Below are positions 57,258 to 64,000 of a DNA stretch of 64,000 bases, piece by piece. The stretch lies in NCBI GenBank assembly GCA_019739335.1, contig CP073261.1, forward strand, positions 2,408,001-2,472,000, read 5' to 3'. A program made the translations under genes and the position numbers. The notes beneath the pieces are model-generated. The model ran no database searches. It was not told the DNA's origin and saw nothing but the letters and a program-made list of their open reading frames with translations. Source of the stretch: Erythrobacter sp. (lineage in GTDB: Bacteria; Pseudomonadota; Alphaproteobacteria; Sphingomonadales; Sphingomonadaceae). Positions within the stretch are counted from its first letter, which is position 1. Every line of letters begins with the position of its first letter.

Positions 57258-59716
57258 ATCTGGTCAATATGCAGGAATCGCGGCGACTGGTGGACGGTTT
57301 GGCCGTTGCCGCCGCCGTGCTCGCCAGTGTGGCGCTGGTGCAGTATGCGACCGGCAGCCTCACCGCGACGCTGGCCTATGCCGGGGGACTGGTAGTGCTC
57401 GGTCTGGTCGGCTTCGTGGCCGGTCGCCTGCCAGCCGGGAACGTCACGACCCAGCAGGCCGACATGCCCGATTGGGCGGTGACCGTGGCAGCGATCGAGC
57501 AGCCCGATCTGGCCATTGCCATTACCGATCGCGCCAACCGGCTGGTCTGCGCCAACTCCGCCTTCGAACTGTGGTTTGGTTCGGCCAACGGCCCGCCGCG
57601 GCTGCCGGTGGACGGGGCCAGCGCCGATTTGCTCGCGCGGCTGGCGCGGACCGTCTGGCGCGATGGCAAGAGCGATGCCGTCACCATTGCCGACGAGGAC
57701 AACAGCTGGACTGCCACCGCCGTGCGCGCGGGGCGGGCGGAGGATTACCTGATCTGGCGGTTCGCCCCGATCGTGCGGGCAGAGCCGCTTGTGGCCATTG
57801 GCAAGCATATCACCGGTGTGTTTGGCCGCGTGCTCGATGCGGCGGGGATTGCGGTTGCGCTCGTCTCCGCTGACGGGCTGGTGCGGGCAGGCAACCCGGC
57901 GCTGGCACGCCGCGCTTTTGGGGACGAGACCGCGCGGATGACCGGACAGGAATTCGTCCGCCTGCTGCGCTCCGACGAGCGCGAGCGGATCTATTTCGCC
58001 CGCGAAGGCAAGAAGGGCAGCCCGCAAACGCTGGTGCAGGTACCCCTCGCCGACCCCGGTGAGGCAGCGCGCGAAAGCGTGCCGGGCAAGGCTGCAGCGC
58101 AGGCGCCATCGCTGATGTTGCTGATCGATGCGGGGATAGGGCTGGGCGGCTGGAGCGGGGAGGCAAAGGGGCAGGCGGCACAGTTGGAAAGCCTGCTCGA
58201 ACAATTGCCGCTTGGTCTTGCAACCACCGACCGTGACGGTCATTTCCTTTACGCCAATCCCGCTTTCCGCCGTGCGGCGGGTCTGGATGCGGGTGACTTG
58301 CCGCCATATCCCGGCGATATCGTGGTGGCGCGCGACAAGACGGCGATTTCCGATGCGGTGCGCCGTTATGGCCAAGGCCCTGCCAGCGCGGGCGATATCG
58401 CCGTGCGGCTGCGCAGCGATCCGGATGAGCCGGTGAGCATGGGCATGGCCGGTGTGCGCGGGCTGGGCGAATCTGCCGTGCTCATCAGCCTCGCCGACAC
58501 CACCGAGGAAGCGCGCCTGAAGCGGCAGGTGGCGCAGGCGACCAAGATGCAGGCCGTCGGACAGCTTGCAGGCGGGGTGGCGCACGATTTCAACAATGTG
58601 CTGACCGCGATCATCGGCTATTGCGACCTGATGCTGCTGCGGCACACGCCCGGTGACAGCGATTACGACGATATCCAGCAGATCAAGGCCAATTCCAACC
58701 GCGCGGCCAGCCTGACCCGGCAGTTGCTCGCCTTCAGTCGCCAGCAGACGCTGCAACCCGAAGTAATCCAGCTGCCGGATATCATTTCCGAAGTCAGCCA
58801 GTTGCTCAAGCGACTGCTCGGCGCGAAGATCACGCTCAACGTCCGGCATGACCGCGATCTCGGCCATGTCCGCGCCGATCCGCGCCAGCTGGAGCAGGTC
58901 ATCATCAATCTGGCGGTGAACGCGCGCGATGCAATCCAGACCGCGGGTGGCGGTGAAGGATCGGCGGGCACGCTAACCTTTGCCACCCGCCGTGTGGAAG
59001 CGCGCGACATCCGGCGCATGGGCAGCGAAATCATCCCGGCGGGCGATTATACCGTGCTGATCGCGGAGGACACCGGTGGCGGGATCAAGCCCGACGTGCT
59101 GGGCAAGATCTTCGAACCCTTCTTCACCACCAAGGAGCAGGGCAAGGGCACCGGGCTGGGGTTGTCCACAGTCTATGGAATCGTCAAGCAATCTGGCGGG
59201 TTCATCTTTGCCAGCAATGCCAAGGGGCCGGACGGCAAGGTAAGGGGAGCGCGGTTCACCATCTATCTGCCGGTGCACCACATGACCGAGGAGGATCTGA
59301 AAAAGATCGAGACGGAAGAGCAGGTGCGCGAATGGTCCGGCGGCGGCACGATCCTGCTGGTCGAGGACGAGGACATGGTCCGCGCGGTGGCCGAACGGGC
59401 CTTGGCGCGGCAGGGTTACATGATAGTTACCGCGAGCGACGGCGATGAAGGTCTCGAAGCGTTCCGCGCGGCACCCGATCGCTTCGACATGGTTCTGACC
59501 GATGTCGTCATGCCGAGCATGGACGGCCCGGCAATGGCAAGGGAGATACGAAAGCAGAAGCCGCAGCTGCCGATCCTCTTCATGTCCGGCTATGCCGAGG
59601 AACAGTTGCGCAGCGAGATCGACATCGAAAACATGCACTTCATCGCCAAGCCCTTCAGCGTAAAGCAGATCGGCGAGAAGGTGGGCGCTGTCCTGGGGAA
59701 AGTGTCGCGGAACTGA
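57254..59716 (+). CDS. cckA: Cell-cycle hybrid histidine kinase CckA
   Basis: Hybrid kinase at the top of the CckA-ChpT-CtrA phosphorelay. The 820-residue protein has two transmembrane helices (about 14-33 and 38-58), PAS-like domains (about 75-170, 200-270 and 315-420), a HisKA domain with GGVAHDFNN (phospho-His444), the HATPase with NLAVNARDAIQ, EDTGGGI and GTGLGLSTVYG, and a C-terminal receiver with the acceptor Asp750 in MVLTDVVMPSMDG. This layout and the adjacent recA are typical of alphaproteobacterial CckA. It overlaps the DUF2062 gene by four bases. chpT and ctrA are not in the window. Confidence 0.95.
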   Translation: MNLVNMQESRRLVDGLAVAAAVLASVALVQYATGSLTATLAYAGGLVVLGLVGFVAGRLPAGNVTTQQADMPDWAVTVAAIEQPDLAIAITDRANRLVCANSAFELWFGSANGPPRLPVDGASADLLARLARTVWRDGKSDAVTIADEDNSWTATAVRAGRAEDYLIWRFAPIVRAEPLVAIGKHITGVFGRVLDAAGIAVALVSADGLVRAGNPALARRAFGDETARMTGQEFVRLLRSDERERIYFAREGKKGSPQTLVQVPLADPGEAARESVPGKAAAQAPSLMLLIDAGIGLGGWSGEAKGQAAQLESLLEQLPLGLATTDRDGHFLYANPAFRRAAGLDAGDLPPYPGDIVVARDKTAISDAVRRYGQGPASAGDIAVRLRSDPDEPVSMGMAGVRGLGESAVLISLADTTEEARLKRQVAQATKMQAVGQLAGGVAHDFNNVLTAIIGYCDLMLLRHTPGDSDYDDIQQIKANSNRAASLTRQLLAFSRQQTLQPEVIQLPDIISEVSQLLKRLLGAKITLNVRHDRDLGHVRADPRQLEQVIINLAVNARDAIQTAGGGEGSAGTLTFATRRVEARDIRRMGSEIIPAGDYTVLIAEDTGGGIKPDVLGKIFEPFFTTKEQGKGTGLGLSTVYGIVKQSGGFIFASNAKGPDGKVRGARFTIYLPVHHMTEEDLKKIETEEQVREWSGGGTILLVEDEDMVRAVAERALARQGYMIVTASDGDEGLEAFRAAPDRFDMVLTDVVMPSMDGPAMAREIRKQKPQLPILFMSGYAEEQLRSEIDIENMHFIAKPFSVKQIGEKVGAVLGKVSRN

Positions 59717-59896
59717 TCCTGTCAGGCACCTCGGGTGCAGCTTCTTCCCCGCGAGCGCGAAGGCTCCTGCTTCTGAAATTCGCGATTGCCTGCCCCTCAA
59801 GCTTGCGTCACTCTGCCATTCATCGACCATACAGGCCGTGATACCTTATATCAAAGAATGCGGCCCTGCGGGATCGCCTGCCAGAGGGGAATCCAG

Positions 59897-61387
59897 ATGA
59901 CCAAGCGCCTGTTCGCCGCCGCACTGCTCACAGCATCGGCACTCGCCGCCCCGTCGTTCGCGCAGGACCAGGCAGACCCCGGCTCCGGCGAAACCGCGCA
60001 GGGCGATGTCTCGGTGACGATCTACCAGAACAACCAGGCGCTGGTGCAGGATGTTCGCCAGCTGAACATCCCGCGCGGTCGCACCCGCATCGAATTCCCC
60101 GATGTCTCGGCACAGATCCGCCCGCAGACAGTGAGTTTCGCCGCCGATGGCACCGGGATCATCGAACAGAACTTCGATTTCGACCTGCTCACTCCGGCCA
60201 AGCTGATGGAAAAGGCCATCGGCCAGACGGTGACACTGGTGCGCACCAATCCCGCCACCGGAGTAGAAACCCGCGAACAGGCCGAAGTGCTTTCCACCGC
60301 TGGCGGGGTGGTGGTGCGGATCGGCGAGCGGATCGAAGTGCTGCGCGACGATGGCCTGCCGGTGCGGGTGATCTTCGACGGCGTGCCGCCCAACCTGCGC
60401 GCCCGCCCGACGCTATCGGTCACGCTGGATTCGACACGCGGTGGCACCCGCGAAGCCTCGATCCGCTACCTGACGCCGGGCCTCGGCTGGAGCAGCGACT
60501 ATGTCGCGCTCTATGACGAGACGCGCGGAACGGTCGACATGCAGGGATGGGTGACGCTGACCAACAACACCGGCACCACCTTCCACAACGCCGATACGCT
60601 GCTGGTGGCAGGCAATCCCAATGCCGGCAGTGGCGGGCGACCGCGTCCCGATCTGGTCCGCCCTGGCACGCAAACCGCCGACCGCGAACGGTTGGGCGAT
60701 TTCTACCTCTACCCGATCGAGGGCCGCACCACGATTGCCAATGCCCAGACCAAGCAGGTCAGCTTCCTCGATGTCCAGGCCGTGCCCGCACGGCGCGTCT
60801 ATTCGATTGGCAGCGGCTGGTTGCAGAGCGACAGCGATTTCCGCCCCGCTTCCACCGCGATCAGCTTCAATTCCAGCCGTGAGGGCGGGCTGGGCGATGC
60901 GCTTCCCGCAGGAACGGTGCGCTTTTACCAGAACGATGCGGAGGGTAATCCGCAATTCATCGGCGAGAACGGCATCGGCCATACGCCGATGGGCAGCACG
61001 CTCAGCCTGCGCACCGGCGATGCCTTCGATGTCTACATGCAGGCCGAGGTGGAGAACCGCGCGGTCATCACCGCCGCCGAATACGAACGCAGCGCCCGCT
61101 ATCGCGTGTTCGAAGATGGCGAGCTGGTGCGCGAAGTGCAGGTGGATCGCTCGGTCGATTACTACCGCACCACCATGCGCTATACCTTCACCAATGCGAA
61201 GCCCGAGCCGGTGGAGGTCGAACTGACGCAAGGCGGGCTCGATCAGGGCTGGTGGGGCCGCGACTTCCGGGTTGTTTCGGAGGATATTGCAGGCGAGCAG
61301 ATCAATTTCGGTGAACGCCTCTACCGCGTCACCGTGCCCGCCAATGGCGAGCGCGTGGTGCGCGTGACTTACGAGTCGCGGTACTAG
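59897..61387 (+). CDS. DUF4139 exported protein (paralogue 1)
   Basis: A 496-residue secreted protein of the DUF4139 family. The signal peptide ends near PSFAQ (about 1-24); the N-terminal part has TIYQNNQALVQDVRQLNIPR and the C-terminal DUF4139 region begins around ASIRYLTPGLGWSSDYVALY, which is the family hallmark, and ends GERVVRVTYESRY. AGGGG precedes the ATG at 59897. It is followed by a second member ten bases later. Function unknown; an envelope or surface role is inferred only from the signal peptide. Confidence 0.88.
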   Translation: MTKRLFAAALLTASALAAPSFAQDQADPGSGETAQGDVSVTIYQNNQALVQDVRQLNIPRGRTRIEFPDVSAQIRPQTVSFAADGTGIIEQNFDFDLLTPAKLMEKAIGQTVTLVRTNPATGVETREQAEVLSTAGGVVVRIGERIEVLRDDGLPVRVIFDGVPPNLRARPTLSVTLDSTRGGTREASIRYLTPGLGWSSDYVALYDETRGTVDMQGWVTLTNNTGTTFHNADTLLVAGNPNAGSGGRPRPDLVRPGTQTADRERLGDFYLYPIEGRTTIANAQTKQVSFLDVQAVPARRVYSIGSGWLQSDSDFRPASTAISFNSSREGGLGDALPAGTVRFYQNDAEGNPQFIGENGIGHTPMGSTLSLRTGDAFDVYMQAEVENRAVITAAEYERSARYRVFEDGELVREVQVDRSVDYYRTTMRYTFTNAKPEPVEVELTQGGLDQGWWGRDFRVVSEDIAGEQINFGERLYRVTVPANGERVVRVTYESRY

Positions 61388-61397
61388 GGGCGGGGCG

Positions 61398-63002
61398 GTG
61401 CGCCGCATCACGGCCTTGCTCATTTCCGTCGCGGCTTTTGTCAGTTTGCCGGCAGCCGCGCAGGATCGCGCCGTAGTCGAGGCATCCGCGCCCGAAAGTC
61501 TCGCCGTCACCGTCTATCGCGATCCCAATCGCGGCACCGGGCAGGCAATGAACGTGAACTGGCCGCAGGGCTTCGCGATGATTTCCGAGACCCGCAGTGT
61601 TACGCTGCCGCCGGGCCGCTCGACGATCCGCTTCGACGGTGTGGCCGAGGGGATGGTCGCGGTCTCCGCGATCGTCACTGGCCTGCCCGGAGGGACAATC
61701 GAAAAGAACCGCAACGCCGACCTGCTCAGCCCCGCTGCTCTGGTGGACGGGATGCTGGGCAACCGCGTCACGATCACCCGCACCGATCCCGCCACGGGCG
61801 AGGAACAGGCCGAAAGCGCCGTAGTCCGCACCCGCGCCGATGGCGGGCTGGTGCTGCAAACGGCGGAGGGTTACGAGGCGGTGCGCTGTTCCGGCCTGCC
61901 CGAACGCCTGACCTTTGACGGAGTGCCGGAGGGGCTTTCCGCCAATCCGGTCTTCACCATCGATACGGCAGATGAGAGCGGTGGCACCTACACGGTCACG
62001 CTCACCTATCTCGCCTGGGGTTTCGACTGGGAAGCCAGCTACGTCGCCACTATCCATGAAGGCCGCGAGGCGGAAGATCTGCGTTTCGATCTGACCAGCT
62101 GGCTGACCATCCTCAACGACAACGGCCAGAGCTTTCCCGGCGCGGAACTGATGGCCGTGGCGGGCACGCTCAACGTGGTAAGCAATTTTCAGGGACTGTC
62201 CGATCCACCCGATGCGCGGCCCTTGCGGCTGACCTGCTATCCGCTGGGGAGCACGGCAGCAGGATCGCCGGTTCGGATTCCGCCACCGCCGCCGCCTCCC
62301 GCACCCCCCCCGATGTCTGCTCCGATCGTGGTGACCGGCGCCCGGATGCGGGCGGCCGATGCGATGGAAATGGTCGTCGGCGTAGCCATGCAAGCCGAGG
62401 AAGAAGCGCTGGGCGACCTCAAGCTCTATCGCATCCCTCTGCCGGTCGACGTGAACGCGCAAGGCCTGAAGCAGGTTGCCTTCCTGCAGGAAGAGAATGT
62501 CGAAGGCGAATTGGTTTACGATGCCACGTGCAGTGGCTGGGATTGGGGCAATACCGGCCCGGTGCCGACGGGGATGCGGTTGGAGACGGTCAACGACGAA
62601 GAGCACGGGCTGGGCGTTGCCCTGCCAAGTGGACAACTGACGGTGTTCGAGCGCGGGCCGCTCGGCGAGATGCTGGTGGCTGAAGATTCGCTGCGCGATT
62701 ACGCGAGCGGGCAGGATGTCGACATCCGGCTGGGTTCCAGTACGCAGGTCTTCTCCACCTGCCGCGCCGTGGACGGTGTCGATCCGCGCGAGGGCAAGGG
62801 CGGCTGGGCCAGGATGGAAGCGACGCTGAGCAATGCCAATCCGGTTCCGGTAACGGTGCGGCTCTACCTCGGCTTTCCCGCACAATGGCATTTCAGCGGC
62901 GCGGGAGAGGAACTGGACGAGGGGCAGCGAATCGTGGAAGCAACCGTTCCTGCCAATGGAACGCGGACGGTGGGCTGGCGGGTTCGGCCGGTGAACGACT
63001 AG
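61398..63002 (+). CDS. DUF4139 exported protein (paralogue 2) with polyproline and TonB-box-like segment
   Basis: A 534-residue paralogue of the preceding gene, starting at a GTG with a signal peptide (about 1-22, LPAAAQ). It keeps the N-terminal LAVTVYRDPNRGTG and the DUF4139 stretch YLAWGFDWEASYVATIHEGR. An inserted linker has a run of prolines (about 294-307) followed by PIVVTGARMRAAD, which resembles the plug start of sphingomonad TonB receptors. It probably shares a transcript with paralogue 1, ten bases upstream. Confidence 0.85.
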   Translation: MRRITALLISVAAFVSLPAAAQDRAVVEASAPESLAVTVYRDPNRGTGQAMNVNWPQGFAMISETRSVTLPPGRSTIRFDGVAEGMVAVSAIVTGLPGGTIEKNRNADLLSPAALVDGMLGNRVTITRTDPATGEEQAESAVVRTRADGGLVLQTAEGYEAVRCSGLPERLTFDGVPEGLSANPVFTIDTADESGGTYTVTLTYLAWGFDWEASYVATIHEGREAEDLRFDLTSWLTILNDNGQSFPGAELMAVAGTLNVVSNFQGLSDPPDARPLRLTCYPLGSTAAGSPVRIPPPPPPPAPPPMSAPIVVTGARMRAADAMEMVVGVAMQAEEEALGDLKLYRIPLPVDVNAQGLKQVAFLQEENVEGELVYDATCSGWDWGNTGPVPTGMRLETVNDEEHGLGVALPSGQLTVFERGPLGEMLVAEDSLRDYASGQDVDIRLGSSTQVFSTCRAVDGVDPREGKGGWARMEATLSNANPVPVTVRLYLGFPAQWHFSGAGEELDEGQRIVEATVPANGTRTVGWRVRPVND

Positions 63003-63064
63003 GCAACTTTGCCTTGAAACCTGGCGAGAAATTTCCGCGTCAGCACAAATCCAACAAAAATTCC

Positions 63065-63079
63065 GTTCCACTCTTGTTC
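63065..63079 (+). promoter_or_regulatory. LexA (SOS) box upstream of recA
   Basis: GTTCCACTCTTGTTC matches the alphaproteobacterial LexA operator GTTC-N7-GTTC exactly. It stands 77 bases before the recA ATG. A palindrome TTGTTC / GAACAA (63074-63090) overlaps its right half and could add a second contact. Confidence 0.88.
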
Positions 63080-63155
63080 TTATGGAACAAACTGGGTACA
63101 TCACCATCAGTTGAAGAGTTCATGGGAGCTCTGGCGAACTGACGGAGGCCGTGTC

Positions 63156-64000
63156 ATGGCGAGTGGTAACCTGAAGCTTGTGGAAAAGGAATCCAGTGTG
63201 GACCGTCAGAAGGCGCTCGAAGCAGCCCTCGCGCAGATAGATCGCGCGTTCGGCAAGGGCTCGGCAATGAAGCTGGGCAGCAAGGAAGCGATGAATGTGG
63301 AGGCGATCTCCACCGGGTCGCTGGGGCTCGACATCGCGCTCGGCATCGGCGGCCTTCCCAAAGGCCGGGTGATTGAGGTTTACGGGCCGGAAAGCTCGGG
63401 CAAGACCACGCTGGCGCTGCACGTGCTGGCCGAAGCGCAGAAGGCGGGCGGCACGGTGGCTTTCATCGATGCCGAGCACGCGCTCGATCCCGTCTATGCC
63501 CGCAAGCTGGGCGTCGATATCGATGAGCTGATCGTCTCGCAGCCCGATACTGGCGAACAGGCGCTCGAGATCGTCGACACGCTGGTGCGCTCGAACGCTA
63601 TCGACGTGCTGGTGGTCGATTCGGTCGCCGCGCTGGTTCCGCGCGCCGAAATCGAGGGCGAAATGGGCGACAGCCACGTCGGCCTGCAGGCGCGGTTGAT
63701 GTCGCAAAGCTTGCGCAAGCTCACCGGTTCGATCAGCCGTTCGAAGTGCATGGTGATCTTCATCAACCAGCTGCGCATGAAAATCGGGGTGATGTACGGT
63801 AATCCGGAAACCACCACCGGCGGCAACGCGCTGAAGTTCTACGCTTCGGTCCGGTTGGATATCCGCCGCACCGGCCAGATCAAGGACCGGGATGAGGTGA
63901 TCGGCAACACCACCCGCGTGAAAGTGGTCAAGAACAAGGTCGCCCCGCCGTTCAAGCAGGTCGAATTCGACATCATGTACGGCGAGGGCATTTCCAAGAT
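63156..64000 (+). CDS. recA: Recombinase RecA (partial, C-terminus outside window)
   Basis: Strand-exchange ATPase and LexA coprotease. The first 281 residues are visible: Walker A GPESSGKT (77-84), [31 protein letters not shown] and the L2 region [15 protein letters not shown]; about 70 residues should follow. GGAGG at 63144-63148 stands seven bases before the ATG. A LexA box upstream indicates SOS control. Confidence 0.97.
   Translation, partial: MASGNLKLVEKESSVDRQKALEAALAQIDRAFGKGSAMKLGSKEAMNVEAISTGSLGLDIALGIGGLPKGRVIEVYGPESSGKTTLALHVLAEAQKAGGTVAFIDAEHALDPVYARKLGVDIDELIVSQPDTGEQALEIVDTLVRSNAIDVLVVDSVAALVPRAEIEGEMGDSHVGLQARLMSQSLRKLTGSISRSKCMVIFINQLRMKIGVMYGNPETTTGGNALKFYASVRLDIRRTGQIKDRDEVIGNTTRVKVVKNKVAPPFKQVEFDIMYGEGISK

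Overview
This 64 kb window is GC-rich, dense chromosomal DNA of an alphaproteobacterium, most likely a sphingomonad of the Erythrobacteraceae type. The evidence is a CckA cell-cycle kinase encoded close to recA, alphaproteobacterial direct-repeat LexA boxes (GTTC-N7-GTTC / GAAC-N7-GAAC) upstream of uvrA and recA, a TCA operon in the order mdh - sucD - sucA, an RTX/TonB-rich secretome, and many IalB-like, glycine-zipper and DUF4139 envelope proteins typical of the group. No rRNA, tRNA, CRISPR array, transposase or intact prophage was seen. sucA is cut by the left edge and recA by the right edge.

Layout. 1-4231: minus-strand TCA operon (mdh, a small membrane protein, sucD, sucA), followed by a GGDEF/EAL protein, a small hypothetical and a SleB-type cell-wall hydrolase. 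7779-12575: a cobalamin riboswitch and a tightly overlapping B12 uptake operon (TonB receptor, BtuF, BtuC, BtuD), ending at a terminator shared with the convergent Dcp-type lipoprotein peptidase. 14973-21318: thpR and two large RTX proteins, one with a CAP domain and one with a sulfatase domain, sharing a near-identical C-terminal module. 21413-24545: LexA box and uvrA. 24546-27110: a repeat-rich gap and an AT-rich, probably acquired single-chain GmrSD-like (DUF262/DUF1524) defence gene. 27111-29158: an HTH protein, a CHRD protein and RlpA. 29171-30008: no convincing protein gene, but a candidate structured RNA (minus strand) with many tetraloop hairpins and an intrinsic terminator, preceded by three DnaA-box-like nonamers. 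30009-41157: argG, MATE, OmpA-like, a phage-baseplate-like OB-fold protein coupled to cfa, DUF1801, a molybdoenzyme/cytochrome b/SDR operon, a PQQ-type sugar dehydrogenase and nadE. 41278-52485: glycine-zipper protein, methyltransferase, rlmN, beta-barrel protein, IalB-like protein, YqiJ/flotillin pair, ECF sigma factor with a membrane partner, greB, DUF2189 and a lytic transglycosylase. 52553-64000: dapA, DUF885 lipoprotein, a secreted orphan, a cupredoxin lipoprotein, smpB, DUF2062, cckA, two DUF4139 paralogues and recA.

The most unusual theme is palindromic repeat DNA that has become protein sequence. Two copies of one family lie in frame inside btuF and uvrA, both read in the same frame, and a different palindromic element lies in frame inside rlmN. 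Further repeats sit between genes (after uvrA, after dapA, after the DUF885 gene). Other points worth following are the candidate structured RNA at 29.4-29.9 kb, the OB-fold/cfa pair with an altered Cfa active-site motif, and the sulfatase-RTX fusion. All functional calls come from reading motifs and translated sequence by eye; no database search was possible.
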